64,000 nucleotides of DNA, from NCBI RefSeq assembly GCF_026153355.1, contig NZ_CP110636.1, positions 4,030,001 to 4,094,000 of the forward strand. The letters run 5' to 3'. Shown here in pieces: positions 37,856 to 47,229 of this stretch (position 1 is its first letter; each line of letters begins with the position of its first letter). The translations under genes were made by a program, and so were the position numbers. Source of the DNA: Streptomyces endophytica (GTDB taxonomy: Bacteria; Actinomycetota; Actinomycetes; Streptomycetales; Streptomycetaceae). A model generated the notes under the pieces. The model was not told the DNA's origin. It ran no database searches and worked only from the letters and a program-made list of their open reading frames with translations.

Positions 37856-38572
37856 TCAGTCCTCGCCGAGGTAGGCCTTGCGGACGGATTCGTCGTGGAG
37901 GAGGTGCTGGCCGGTGCCGGAGAGGGCGATGCGGCCGATTTCCATGACGTGGGCGTGGTCGGCGAGGGTGAGGGCGGCCTGGGCGTTCTGTTCGACGAGG
38001 AGGATGGTGGTGCCTTGTTCGCGGAGTTCGCGGATGGTTTCCATGATCTTCTTCATCATGATCGGGGAGAGGCCCATGGAGGGTTCGTCGAGCATGAGGA
38101 GTTTGGGGCGGGACATCAGGGCGCGGCCCATGGCGAGCATTTGTTGTTCGCCGCCGGAGAGGGTGCCGGAGGCTTGTTTGCGGCGTTCTCCGAGGATGGG
38201 GAAGAGCTCGTAGACGCGCTGGATGTCTTTTTCTATCCCGTCCTTGTCCTTGCGGAGGAAGGCGCCGAGTTGCAGGTTTTCCTCGATGGTGAGGCGGGGG
38301 AAGAGATGGCGGCCTTCGGGGGAGTGGGCGAGGCCGAGGGCGACGATTTTGTGGGCCGCGACTCCGGTGAGGGGTTTTCCGCCGAAGGTGATTTTTCCGG
38401 AGCTGGGCCTGAGGAGTCCGGAGAGGGTGCGCAGGGTGGTCGTCTTTCCGGCGCCGTTGGTGCCGATGAGGGTGACGACCTGGCCGCTTTCGACGGTGAA
38501 GGAGATGCCTTTGACGGCTTCGATCTTGCCGTAGGCGACCCGGAGGTCTTCGACCTCTAGCAGTGCGGTCAC
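37856..38572 (-). CDS. livF: Branched-chain amino acid ABC transporter ATP-binding protein
   Basis: 238 residues from GTG. ATPase subunit on the cytosolic face of the Liv importer. Walker A LIGTNGAGKTTTLRTLSG, signature LSGGEQQMLAMGRALM and Walker B LLMLDEPSMGLSP are all present, and VEQNAQAALTLADHAHVME holds the switch His region. The start overlaps the livG stop as GTGA, so the genes are translationally coupled. It is the last gene of the operon. Confidence 0.95.
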   Translation of the reverse strand: MTALLEVEDLRVAYGKIEAVKGISFTVESGQVVTLIGTNGAGKTTTLRTLSGLLRPSSGKITFGGKPLTGVAAHKIVALGLAHSPEGRHLFPRLTIEENLQLGAFLRKDKDGIEKDIQRVYELFPILGERRKQASGTLSGGEQQMLAMGRALMSRPKLLMLDEPSMGLSPIMMKKIMETIRELREQGTTILLVEQNAQAALTLADHAHVMEIGRIALSGTGQHLLHDESVRKAYLGED

Positions 38573-39524
38573 GGGGCTTCTCCCTTGGTGGTGCCGGGGG
38601 TGCTCGGCGCGTCGGGCGCCGTGTCCGTCGCCGTGCCGGCTGCCGTGTCGGCTGCCGCTTCGGCGGCGGCGACCTCGGCCGCCTCGGCTTCTCCGGGGGC
38701 GCCCTCGAAGGGTTCGCCGAGGTAGGCGGCGACGACGCGTTCGTCGGCCTGGACGGTGTCGGAGGTGCCTTCGACGAGTTTTTCGCCTTGTACGAGGACG
38801 GCGACGCGGTCGCAGAGGTTGAAGATGAAGCGCATGTCGTGCTCGATGACGAGGACGGCGATGCCTTTGTCGCGGATGGCGAGGACGAGTTCTTCGGTGG
38901 CGCGCGTCTCCTGGGGGTTCATGCCGGCGGTGGGTTCGTCGAGGAGGAGCAGGCCGGGTTCGGAGGCGAGGGCGCGGGCGATTTCCAGTTTGCGTTGTTC
39001 GCCGTAGGGGAGGTTGCGCGCGAGGTGGTCGCGTTTGTGGGCGAGGCCGATGAATTCGAGGAGTTCTGTGGCGCGTTCTTCGCTGGTGCGTTCGGCCTTT
39101 TTGAAGCCGGGGCTGCGGAGGAGGGCGGACCAGAGTCCTTCTTTGGTGCGGGTGTGGCGGCCGACGAGGACGTTTTCGAGGACGGTCATGTTGGCGAAGA
39201 GGCGGATGTTCTGGAAGGTGCGGGCGATGCCGGCTTTGGTGACGAGGTGGGGTTTGGGCGGGAGGACGGTGCCTTTGTAGGAGACGGTGCCTTCGGTGGG
39301 GATGTAGAGGCCGGTCAGGCAGTTGAAGAAGGTTGTTTTCCCGGCGCCGTTGGGGCCGATGAGGCCGACGATTTCGCGGGGGTGGACGGTGAGGTCGACT
39401 CCTCGTACGGCGGTGAGTCCGCCGAAGCGCATGGTGACGCCGTCGGCGCGGAGGACAGGGTCGTTGTCGGTGGGGTGTTGTCGGTGGCGGGTGCGAGGGT
39501 GGGTGGTGTGGTCATGGTCGTCAC
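38569..39524 (-). CDS. livG: Branched-chain amino acid ABC transporter ATP-binding protein
   Basis: About 318 residues. Second ATPase of the Liv importer: Walker A LIGPNGAGKTTFFNCLTGL, the LivG insertion with IARTFQNIRLFANMTVLENV, signature YGEQRKLEIARAL and Walker B LLLLDEPTAGMNP. The C-terminus ends in an Ala/Glu/Thr-rich tail of about 45 residues. One C is missing near 39465, joining the MTTPPTLAPATDN leader to DPVLRADGVTMRFGG. GTG 39524 overlaps the livM stop; ATG 39515 is the alternative. Confidence 0.92.
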
Positions 39525-41314
39525 GCCTTTGCCTTGGTGACGCCGGTGGTGGCGGCTGGGTCGGGGAGGCGTTGGTCGGGCACGTCGAGTTGACCGGTTT
39601 CGTGGAATTCGAGTTGCTTGCGGCGGTCGGGGATGAGGCCTTCGGGGCGGAAGCGCATGAGGAGGACGAGGGCGATGCCGAAGAGGAGGAGTTGGTAGTC
39701 CTGGAGGAAGTCGAGCTTGGCGGGGATGAGGAAGAGGAGTGCGGCGCCGACGAGGGGGCCGCTGAGGGTGCCCATGCCGCCGAGGATGACGGCGGCGAGG
39801 AGGAAGGCGGAGTTGGGGGGTTGGGGTCCGGCGAATTGGAATTGTTCGGGGGTGGCGGTGGTGACGACGTGGGCGTGGACGGTGCCGGCGAGTCCGGCGA
39901 GGGCGGCGCCGAGGGCGAAGGCGAGGAGGCGCAGGCGGAAGCTGTTGATGCCCATGGCGACGGCGGCGGTCTCGTCCTCGCGGATGGCGATCCAGGCGCG
40001 GCCGATGCGGGAGGCGGCGGCGCGGCGGAAGACGAGGACGACGAGGGCGGTCACGAGGATCATCAGCAGGTAGTAGTTGCCGTAGGTGGCGATGGGGATG
40101 CCGAGGATGTCGTGGGTTTCGCCGAAGTTGAAGCCGAGGATTTCGAGGTTGGGGATGTTGGGGATGCCCATGGCGCCGTTGGTGACGTCGGGGCCGGTGG
40201 TGCCGTTGAGGTTGAGCATGGCGATGCGGAAGATCTCGCCGAAGCCGAGGGTGACGATGGCGAGGTAGTCGCCGCGTAGCCGGAGGGTGGGGGCGCCGAT
40301 GAGGACGCCGAAGACGAGGGAGGCGGCGGCTCCGGTGAGGAGGGCGGCCCAGAAGGGGAAGTGGAGGCCGAGCGCGGATTCGGGGGAGCCGGAGACGAGG
40401 GCCGCGGCGTAGGCGCCGACGCCGAGGAAGGCGACGTATCCGAGGTCGAGGAGGCCGGCGAGGCCGACGACGACGTTGAGGCCGAGGGCGACGGTCGCGA
40501 AGATCAGGATGTTGGCACCGATGATCGTGTACTGGTCGGTGTCCTGGGTGAGGGGGAAGCTGGCGGCGGCGAGGAAGGCTGCGGTGAGGGCGATGCCGCG
40601 GTGTCGGTGGGTGAGTTCGGTGAGGCGCGCGATGAGTCCGGCGCGGTGCAGGGCGGGGACGGCGAGGGCGATGAAGAGGAGGTAGCCGACGAAGGGGGCG
40701 CCGTCGTCGGTGTCGATGCCGTAGGTGAAGGCGATCAGTCCGGCGGCGAAGGCGGCGGCGATGGTGAGGATCTCGGCCCAGGTGGGGAGCGGGCGGCCGC
40801 GGGGCCGTAGGGGGCTGGCGGTCAGGAGCGCGGTGAAGCGTTGCCAGGGGTTGCCGGGTGGGTCGGTGGGGGGTTGGTCGGGAGGGAGGGCGAGGGCGCC
40901 GAGGAGGGTGAGGAGGGCGGCGGCGCCGGCTGCGAAGCCGCCGGGTTCGAGGTTGACGAGGCCGCCGAGTTGGACGGCGATGGCGCCGAGGGTGAACCAG
41001 GTCGCGGCGAAGGTGGCGAGGGCGGCGAGGAGGGTGGGGGCGTTGCGTCCGGCGGGGGTGAGCCAGGTCAGGCCGCGCAGGCCGAGTGCGGAGGCGGCGA
41101 GGAGGAGGGTGAGGAGGCCGCCGGTGAGGGTGACGAGCTGGAGACCGGCGGGGGAGCCGTAGTAGGTGAGGTCGCCGGGGAAGTCGCTGCTCCAGGTCCA
41201 GGAGAGGCCGGTGGTGGCGGCGGTGGCGAGGGCGCCGGCGGCGGTGGTGAGGCGCGCGGTGCGTTCGGGGAGGGGGAGGAGGCCCCGGGGGGTGGTTGCG
41301 GTGGTGGTGGTCAT
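39521..41314 (-). CDS. livM: Branched-chain amino acid ABC transporter permease
   Basis: 597 residues from ATG 41314; GTG 41323, overlapping the livH stop, is also possible. The first 190 residues add several hydrophobic segments not found in short LivM proteins, a common actinobacterial extension. The core permease begins about residue 225 and contains GLNVVVGLAGLLDLGYVAFLGVGAYAAAL, the family signature, and later SRIGRAWIAIREDETAAVAMGIN, the loop that contacts the ATPases. The C-terminal 40 residues are a charged cytosolic tail. Confidence 0.93.
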   Translation of the reverse strand: MTTTTATTPRGLLPLPERTARLTTAAGALATAATTGLSWTWSSDFPGDLTYYGSPAGLQLVTLTGGLLTLLLAASALGLRGLTWLTPAGRNAPTLLAALATFAATWFTLGAIAVQLGGLVNLEPGGFAAGAAALLTLLGALALPPDQPPTDPPGNPWQRFTALLTASPLRPRGRPLPTWAEILTIAAAFAAGLIAFTYGIDTDDGAPFVGYLLFIALAVPALHRAGLIARLTELTHRHRGIALTAAFLAAASFPLTQDTDQYTIIGANILIFATVALGLNVVVGLAGLLDLGYVAFLGVGAYAAALVSGSPESALGLHFPFWAALLTGAAASLVFGVLIGAPTLRLRGDYLAIVTLGFGEIFRIAMLNLNGTTGPDVTNGAMGIPNIPNLEILGFNFGETHDILGIPIATYGNYYLLMILVTALVVLVFRRAAASRIGRAWIAIREDETAAVAMGINSFRLRLLAFALGAALAGLAGTVHAHVVTTATPEQFQFAGPQPPNSAFLLAAVILGGMGTLSGPLVGAALLFLIPAKLDFLQDYQLLLFGIALVLLMRFRPEGLIPDRRKQLEFHETGQLDVPDQRLPDPAATTGVTKAKA

Positions 41315-41319
41315 CGGTA

Positions 41320-42249
41320 TCACGCCCGATCCGCGACGCGTTCGCCCAGTAGGCCTTGTGGCCGCAGGAGGAGTACGAGGATGAGGAGGACGAAGGCCCA
41401 GACGTCCTTCCAGGCTCCGCCGCCGAACTGCTGCATGCCGGGGATGTCTTCGACGTAGGCGGTGGCGAGGGCTTCGGCGATGCCGAGGACGACGCCGCCG
41501 AGCATGGCGCCGTAGATGTTGCCGATGCCGCCGAGGACGGCCGCGGTGAAGGCCTTGAGGCCCATGATGAAGCCCATGCGGAATTGGACCTCGCCGGTGC
41601 GCAGTCCGTAGGCGACGGCGGCGACGCCGGCGAAGGCGGCGCCGATGGCGAAGGCGAGGACGATGATGCGGTCGGTGTTGATGCCCATGAGTTTGGCGGT
41701 GTCGGGGTCCTGGGCGGTGGCCTGCATGGCGCGGCCGCTGCGGGTGCGGGCGACGAAGAAGCCGAGGGCGATCATGCAGAGCGGTGCGGCGATGAGGACG
41801 AAGAGGTCGCCGCGTTGGACGGTGGCGCCGAGGATGTCGAGGGCGCGGCCCTTGAACTGGGGGAAGACGCGGGCCTGTTTGCCGTCGGGGTACCACTTCC
41901 AGATGGCTTGCTGGAGGGCGATGGACAGGCCGATGGCGGTGATGAGGGGGGCGAGGCGGGGCGCGCCGCGCAGCGGGCGGTAGGCGAACCGTTCCGCCGC
42001 GATGCCGACGAGGACGGATACGGCGACGCCGCCGAGGAGCATGACCGGCAGGGCGAGGGCGAGGGAGGTGCCGGTGGGGAGGGCGAGGTAGACGCTGAGC
42101 GCTCCGAAGCCGCCGACCATGAATATCTCGCCGTGGGCGAAGTTGATGAGCTGGACTATTCCGTAGACCATCGTGTAGCCGATCGCGATGAGTCCGTACA
42201 TCGCGCCGAGGATGAGTCCGTTGGCCAGCTGTTGCGGCAGTTCGCTCAC
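41320..42249 (-). CDS. livH: Branched-chain amino acid ABC transporter permease
   Basis: 309 residues from a GTG at 42249. About eight hydrophobic segments. The opening QQLANGLILGAMYGLIAIGYTMVYGIVQLINFAHGE is the LivH signature; RTRSGRAMQATAQDPDTAKLMGIN is the ATPase-coupling loop. It pairs with LivM to form the channel. Its stop overlaps the possible GTG start of livM. It is separated from livK by 136 bp containing a hairpin. Confidence 0.95.
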   Translation of the reverse strand: MSELPQQLANGLILGAMYGLIAIGYTMVYGIVQLINFAHGEIFMVGGFGALSVYLALPTGTSLALALPVMLLGGVAVSVLVGIAAERFAYRPLRGAPRLAPLITAIGLSIALQQAIWKWYPDGKQARVFPQFKGRALDILGATVQRGDLFVLIAAPLCMIALGFFVARTRSGRAMQATAQDPDTAKLMGINTDRIIVLAFAIGAAFAGVAAVAYGLRTGEVQFRMGFIMGLKAFTAAVLGGIGNIYGAMLGGVVLGIAEALATAYVEDIPGMQQFGGGAWKDVWAFVLLILVLLLRPQGLLGERVADRA

Positions 42250-42320
42250 CGCAGGGCCTCCGTGGTGTGATCAAGCACGGGTGGGAATTCGGGGGGTTTT
42301 CGGGTGTCCCGATGTGCCGC

Positions 42321-42360
42321 GGGCCGCGCCAGGGTCGTTGGTGGCGTCCTGGCGCGGCCC
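42321..42360 (-). terminator. Hairpin between livK and livH, probable attenuator
   Basis: Perfect 13-bp inverted repeat (GGGCCGCGCCAGG at 42321-42333, complement 42348-42360) sits between the binding-protein gene and the permease genes. In Liv operons such hairpins keep binding-protein levels above those of the membrane parts. Confidence 0.7.
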
Positions 42361-42385
42361 GGGTGTGTGCGTGGTGCTGGTGGGG

Positions 42386-43621
42386 TCAGCTCTTGTCGAA
42401 TTCCTTGAACGGGGCGCTGAAGCGGGCGGCCCAGTCGCCCTTTTCGACCTGGTAGGCGGTGATCATGGTGTTGGTGGTGTCGCCGTATTTGTCGAAGGCG
42501 ACCTTTCCGGTGACGCCGTCGAAGGTGACCTTGTTCATGGCGTCGGTGACCTTCTTGCGGGCGTCGTCGGGGAGTTTGCCGTTGTTGGCTTCGACGACGT
42601 TCTTGACGGCCTGGATGAGGGCCCAGGTGGAGTCGTAGGTGGAGCCGCCGTAGGCCTCGTAGGGCTCCTTGAATCCGGCTGCCTTGTAGTCCGCGATGTA
42701 TTTCTTGGCGGAGGGGAGTTGTTCGACGGGCTTGCCGACGGAGGAGGCGTAGTCGCCCTGGGCCTTCTTGTTCAGCTTGATGTAGTCGGCGCTGTACATG
42801 CCGTCGCCGCCCATGAGGGGGACGGTGACGCCGCCGTCCTTGAGCTGCTGGCTGAGGGGGCCGGAGGCGGGGTATTCGCCGCCGTAGAAGACCAGGTCGG
42901 GTTTGGCGGATTTGACCTTGGAGACGACGGCCTTGAAGTCGCGGTCGTCGGGGCTGACGTGTTCGGTGCCGACGATCTTTCCGCCGAGTTTGGCGAACTG
43001 GTCCTTGAAGGAGGAGGCCAGCCCGACGCCGTAGGTCTTCTGGTCGTCGATGACGTAGACCTTCTTGGCCTTGACCTTTTCCCAGGCGTACTGGCCGTCG
43101 AAGGCGCCTTGTACTTCGTCGGTGGTGGCGGTCCGGAAGTAGGTGGGGAATTGCCGGACGCGCTTGTTCTTCTTCCAGTCCGGGCCCTGGGTGAGGTCGG
43201 GCGTGGTGTTGGCCGGGGAGATCAGCGTCAGGTTGTTCTGCTTGGAGACCTGCTGCATGGACTGGGCGACGCCGGAATTCAGGGGGCCGACGATGCCGAG
43301 GACGTCCTTGTTGCCGGCGAGTTTGGTGGCGTTCTGCTGGCCGACGTTGGGCAGTGCCTTGTCGTCGAGGGCCTGGAGTTTGAAGGTGACGCCCTTGACT
43401 TCGTTGTTCTTGTTGGCGATGTCGACGGCGAGCTGGGCGGAGTTGCGTATGCCCAGGCCGAGTGCGGAGAGTTCGCCGGTGGTGGGGGCGTCGAGGCCGA
43501 TGACGACGGTGGTTTTTCCTTCGCCGTTTTTGTTGCCGTCGCCGCGGGAGCCGCACGCGGTGAGCGTGAGGGCGCCGGTGGTGAGTGCGGTGGTGATGAG
43601 GAGCAAGGAACGGTGACGCAC
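42386..43621 (-). CDS. livK: Branched-chain amino acid ABC transporter substrate-binding lipoprotein
   Basis: 411 residues from GTG 43621, preceded by GAAAGGAC. The signal peptide RHRSLLLITTALTTGALTLTAC ends with a lipobox LTAC, so it is anchored outside the membrane. The periplasmic-binding fold type I has TTVVIGLDAPTTGELSALGLGIRNSAQLAVD, VLGIVGPLNSGVAQSM and LISPANTTPDLT, matching leucine/valine-binding proteins. It is the first gene of the liv operon. Confidence 0.95.
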   Translation of the reverse strand: MRHRSLLLITTALTTGALTLTACGSRGDGNKNGEGKTTVVIGLDAPTTGELSALGLGIRNSAQLAVDIANKNNEVKGVTFKLQALDDKALPNVGQQNATKLAGNKDVLGIVGPLNSGVAQSMQQVSKQNNLTLISPANTTPDLTQGPDWKKNKRVRQFPTYFRTATTDEVQGAFDGQYAWEKVKAKKVYVIDDQKTYGVGLASSFKDQFAKLGGKIVGTEHVSPDDRDFKAVVSKVKSAKPDLVFYGGEYPASGPLSQQLKDGGVTVPLMGGDGMYSADYIKLNKKAQGDYASSVGKPVEQLPSAKKYIADYKAAGFKEPYEAYGGSTYDSTWALIQAVKNVVEANNGKLPDDARKKVTDAMNKVTFDGVTGKVAFDKYGDTTNTMITAYQVEKGDWAARFSAPFKEFDKS

Positions 43622-44009
43622 GATCAGTCCTTTCCCTGGCGCGGCCACGGCTGTCGCATGGCCGATTCGCGCGCCGGGCTGCACGGTGGTACAGGGGTCC
43701 GTGCTCGCAGCGCGCCCGGCGGCGCGGTGACTGGCGGTGACTCTAGAGCGGTGTTCGTCGCGTCGGCAGAGGCGCTGGCCAGGATGTGACGCTCTTGTTA
43801 TGACCAGCGATGAGCGTTTTGCCGTCATGGTCCTTACAGGTGGAGCGAACGCGGCGCGGAAGGTGAACTCGCACTTCCGTGGGTGGTTGCGCGGTGCGAC
43901 CGCCGGAGGGCGTCCGGCTATCGGATGGGGTGGGCCGGGGCCTGTGATGGCACGGGGTCCGGGCTGTGCGGGTTGCGGCGGTATTGCGCGCGTGTGACGC
44001 AGCGTTACG
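43622..44009. other. Intergenic region upstream of livK, no gene seen
   Basis: Nearly 390 bp without a supported gene between livK and the thioesterase terminator. It should carry the liv promoter, but I cannot pick out convincing -35/-10 boxes or an operator. Confidence 0.5.
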
Positions 44010-44050
44010 GAAAAACGTGCGGCCCCGCACCCTGGGCGGGGGCGGGGCCG
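44010..44050 (-). terminator. Intrinsic terminator after the thioesterase gene
   Basis: Read on the minus strand, GGCCCCGC and GCGGGGCC pair (44042-44049 with 44021-44028) and a run of five T (44011-44015) follows. Confidence 0.7.
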
Positions 44051-44083
44051 TGGTGGTGGGCGGCGTGGGCCGTCCGGATCCGG

Positions 44084-44557
44084 TCAGCTGCGGTAGGCGT
44101 CGGTGTCGACGTCGCGCAGCATGCAGGTCAGACGGGCGGTGCAGACCCGCTTGCCGTGTTCGTCGGTGATGACGATCTCGTAGGTGGCGGTGGAGCGGCC
44201 GCGGTGCACGGGGGTGGCGACGCCGGTGACGAGGCCGGAGCGGACGCCGCGGTGGTGCGTGCAGTTGAGGTCGACGCCCACGGCGAGCTTGGTGGGGCCG
44301 CCGTGCAGCATGGAGCCGACGGAGCCGAGGGTTTCGGCCAGTACGGCCGAGGCGCCGCCGTGCAGGAGGCCGTAGGGCTGGGTGTTGCCCTCGACGGGCA
44401 TGGTGCCCACGACGCGGTCGGGTCCGGCCTCGGTGACCTGGACGCTCATCCGCTCGCCGAGGTGTCCGGCGGAGAAGAGTGCGGGCAGGTCGATGCCGAG
44501 TCCGGCCCACTGGTCGAGGATCTCCTGCGGGAATGTGGTGGTGGTCTGCTCACCCAT
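44084..44557 (-). CDS. Hotdog-fold thioesterase, PaaI family
   Basis: 157 residues. PaaI-type acyl-CoA thioesterase. The catalytic region reads NTQPYGLLHGGASAVLAETLGSVGS, with HGG and the following Glu as in the family, and NCTHHRGVRSGLVTGVATPVHRGRSTATYEIVI forms the central beta strands. The usual substrate is phenylacetyl- or hydroxyphenylacetyl-CoA, but no phenylacetate genes are nearby. It probably acts as a general housekeeping thioesterase. Confidence 0.88.
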   Translation of the reverse strand: MGEQTTTTFPQEILDQWAGLGIDLPALFSAGHLGERMSVQVTEAGPDRVVGTMPVEGNTQPYGLLHGGASAVLAETLGSVGSMLHGGPTKLAVGVDLNCTHHRGVRSGLVTGVATPVHRGRSTATYEIVITDEHGKRVCTARLTCMLRDVDTDAYRS

Positions 44558-44692
44558 GATGCCTACGGCTCCGTTCGCTCGCCCGTGATCGTCGTCGATC
44601 CGTGCCCGTTCCTATCAGGCGACTGAGCGAGCGCTCAGCGCGGGGTCGGGTGTTCCCGGCGGGCGGCGCGGCGCCGGCCGCCGTGGTGGGGG

Positions 44693-47002
44693 TCAGTCGG
44701 TGGGGGTCTTCTCCAGGCGGATCACCACGGACTTGGCCGCGGGGGTGTTGCTGGTGTCGGCGGTGTGGTCGAGCGGGATGAGGACGTTGGTCTCGGGGTA
44801 GTAGGCGGCGGCGCAGCCGCGGGCCGTCGGGTAGTGCACGACGCGGAAGCCGGGGGCGCGGCGTTCGCTGCCGTCGGTCCATTCGCTGACCAGGTCGGTG
44901 TAGTCGCCGTCGGTGAGGCCGTGGGCGCGGGCGTCGTCGGGGTGCAGGAGCACCACCCGGCGGCCGTTCTTGATGCCGCGGTAGCGGTCGTCGAGGCCGT
45001 AGATGGTGGTGTTGTACTGGTCGTGCGAGCGCAGGGTCTGCAGCAGCAGCCGGCCTTCGGGGACGGTGGGGTATTCCACGGGCGCGGCGGTGAAGTTGGC
45101 CTTGCCGGTGGCGGTGGGGAAGCGGCGGCTGTCCCGGGGGGCGTGCGGCAGCGCGAAGCCTCCGGGGCGGGCGACCCTGGTGTTGAAGTCGTCGAAGCCG
45201 GGGATGACGCGGGCGATGCGGTCGCGGATCGTCGCGTAGTCCTTCTCGAACTCCTCCCACGGGGTGCGGCTGCCGGGTCCGAGGACGCGGCGGGCGAGGC
45301 GGGCGACGATGGCGGGCTCGGACAGCAGCTGGGGGCCTGCCGGTTCGAGGCGGCCGCGGGAGGCGTGCACCATGCCCATGGAGTCCTCGACGGTCACGAA
45401 CTGCTCGCCGCCGTCCTGGCGGTCGCGCTCGGTGCGCCCCAGGGTGGGCAGGATCAGCGCGCGGGCGCCGGTGATGACGTGCGAGCGGTTGAGTTTGGTG
45501 GAGACGTGGACGGTGAGCCGGGCGCGGCGCATCGCGGCTTCGGTGACGTCGGTGTCGGGGGTGGCGGAGACGAAGTTGCCGCCCATGGCGAAGAACACCT
45601 TGGCCTGTCCGTCCCGGAGGGCGCGGATGGCGCGGACGACGTCGAGGCCGTGTTCGCGCGGCGGCGCGAAGCCGAATTCCTTCTCCAGGGCGTCGAGGAA
45701 GGCGGGGGCGGGCCGTTCGAAGATGCCCATGGTGCGGTCGCCCTGGACGTTGCTGTGGCCGCGTACGGGGCAGACGCCGGCGCCGGGGCGGCCGATGTTG
45801 CCGCGCAGGAGGAGGAAGTTGACGACTTCCTGGATGGTGGGGACGGAGTGCTTGTGCTGGGTCAGGCCCATCGCCCAGCACACGATGGTGCGCCGGGAGG
45901 CGAGGACCATCTCCAGGGCGCGTTCGATCTCGTCGCGGGTCAGCCCGGTGGCGGCGAGCGTTTCGTCCCAGTTGTCGTCGGCCTTCGCGGCCTGCGCGAA
46001 CTCCTCGAAGCCGTGGGTGTGTTCGCGGATGAATTCCTCGTCGAGGGCGCCGGAGCCCGCGCCGGAGGCGCTCGACGCCGCGTCGAGGATGCCGCGGTTG
46101 AGGGCGCGGAAGAGCGCCTGGTCACCGCCGAGGCGCACCTGGAGGAAGAGGTCGGTCAGGGCGGTGCCGCCGCCGGCCAGTCCGCGCGGGGTCTGGGGGT
46201 TCTTGAAGCGTTCCAGGCCGGCTTCGGGCAGCGGGTTGATCGAGATGATCTTGGTGCCGCCGGCCTTGGCCTTCTCCAGGGCGGTGAGCATGCGGGGGTG
46301 GTTGGTGCCGGGGTTCTGGCCGGCGACGATGATCAGGTCGGCCTTGTAGAGGTCCTCCAGCAGGACGCTGCCCTTGCCGATGCCGATGGTCTCGGTGAGG
46401 GCCGAGCCGGACGACTCGTGGCACATGTTGGAGCAGTCGGGCAGGTTGTTGGTGCCGAACTCGCGGGCGAAGAGCTGGTAGAGGAAGGCGGCCTCGTTGC
46501 TGGTGCGGCCGGAGGTGTAGAAGACGGCCTCGTCGGGGGAGCCGAGGGCGGTCAGCTCCTCGCCGATGATGTCGAAGGCGCGCTCCCAGGTGACGGGGAC
46601 GTAGTGGTCGGCGCCTTCGTTCAGGTACATGGGGTGGGTGAGGCGGCCCTGCTGGCCGAGCCAGTAGCCGCTGCGGTCGGCGAGGTCGGCGACCGGGTGC
46701 GCGGCGAAGAAGTCCGGGGTGACGCGGCGCAGGGTGGCCTCTTCGGCGACGGCCTTGGCGCCGTTCTCGCAGAACTCGGCGGTGTGCGGCTTGTCGGGCT
46801 CGGGCCAGGCGCAGCCGGGGCAGTCGAAGCCGTCGGGCTGGTTGACGCGCAGCAGGGTCAGGGCGGTGCGGCGGACGCCCATCTGCTGGTGGGCGATCTT
46901 GAGGGCGTTGGTGATCGCCGGCATGCCCACGGCGGAGTGCTGGGGTGCGCTGACCTGGGGCGCGTCCTGGACGGGGTCCGACGCGGGCGGCTTGCCTGCC
47001 AT
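44693..47002 (-). CDS. FdhF/YdeP-family molybdopterin oxidoreductase
   Basis: 769 residues, intact. Relatives resemble formate dehydrogenase alpha subunits. The N-terminus has GFDCPGCAWPEPDKPHTAEFCENG, a reduced cysteine set compared with the classic [4Fe-4S] motif. VFYTSGRTSNEAAFLYQLFAREFGTNNLPDCSNMCHESSG and IIVAGQNPGTNHPRML are molybdopterin contacts; GRPGAGVCPVRGHSNVQGDRT follows. The C-terminal dinucleotide-binding domain contains LRSHDQYNTTIYGLDDRYRG. No beta/gamma subunits or fdhD lie next to it. The substrate is uncertain, so I give no symbol. Confidence 0.88.
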   Translation of the reverse strand: MAGKPPASDPVQDAPQVSAPQHSAVGMPAITNALKIAHQQMGVRRTALTLLRVNQPDGFDCPGCAWPEPDKPHTAEFCENGAKAVAEEATLRRVTPDFFAAHPVADLADRSGYWLGQQGRLTHPMYLNEGADHYVPVTWERAFDIIGEELTALGSPDEAVFYTSGRTSNEAAFLYQLFAREFGTNNLPDCSNMCHESSGSALTETIGIGKGSVLLEDLYKADLIIVAGQNPGTNHPRMLTALEKAKAGGTKIISINPLPEAGLERFKNPQTPRGLAGGGTALTDLFLQVRLGGDQALFRALNRGILDAASSASGAGSGALDEEFIREHTHGFEEFAQAAKADDNWDETLAATGLTRDEIERALEMVLASRRTIVCWAMGLTQHKHSVPTIQEVVNFLLLRGNIGRPGAGVCPVRGHSNVQGDRTMGIFERPAPAFLDALEKEFGFAPPREHGLDVVRAIRALRDGQAKVFFAMGGNFVSATPDTDVTEAAMRRARLTVHVSTKLNRSHVITGARALILPTLGRTERDRQDGGEQFVTVEDSMGMVHASRGRLEPAGPQLLSEPAIVARLARRVLGPGSRTPWEEFEKDYATIRDRIARVIPGFDDFNTRVARPGGFALPHAPRDSRRFPTATGKANFTAAPVEYPTVPEGRLLLQTLRSHDQYNTTIYGLDDRYRGIKNGRRVVLLHPDDARAHGLTDGDYTDLVSEWTDGSERRAPGFRVVHYPTARGCAAAYYPETNVLIPLDHTADTSNTPAAKSVVIRLEKTPTD

Positions 47003-47229
47003 GGCGCTCTCCCTTGAGCCGTGAGCTGGTGCTGGCTCCGCCGGCGCGGCGGATCGTTGTGGTGCGCATCAGATCCTGTCACGGACCGGGGCGGGCGGTG
47101 CAGGGGAGTGCGGCCGGGGTGCGGGGGAGGGCCGGCAGGGGCTGCGGCGAGGGGTGACGGGGGTGTGCGGGCCGGGGGCGGGGGCCGTCGCGGCGGGGAT
47201 TGTCGGTGGGCCGTGGCAGGATCGGGGGC

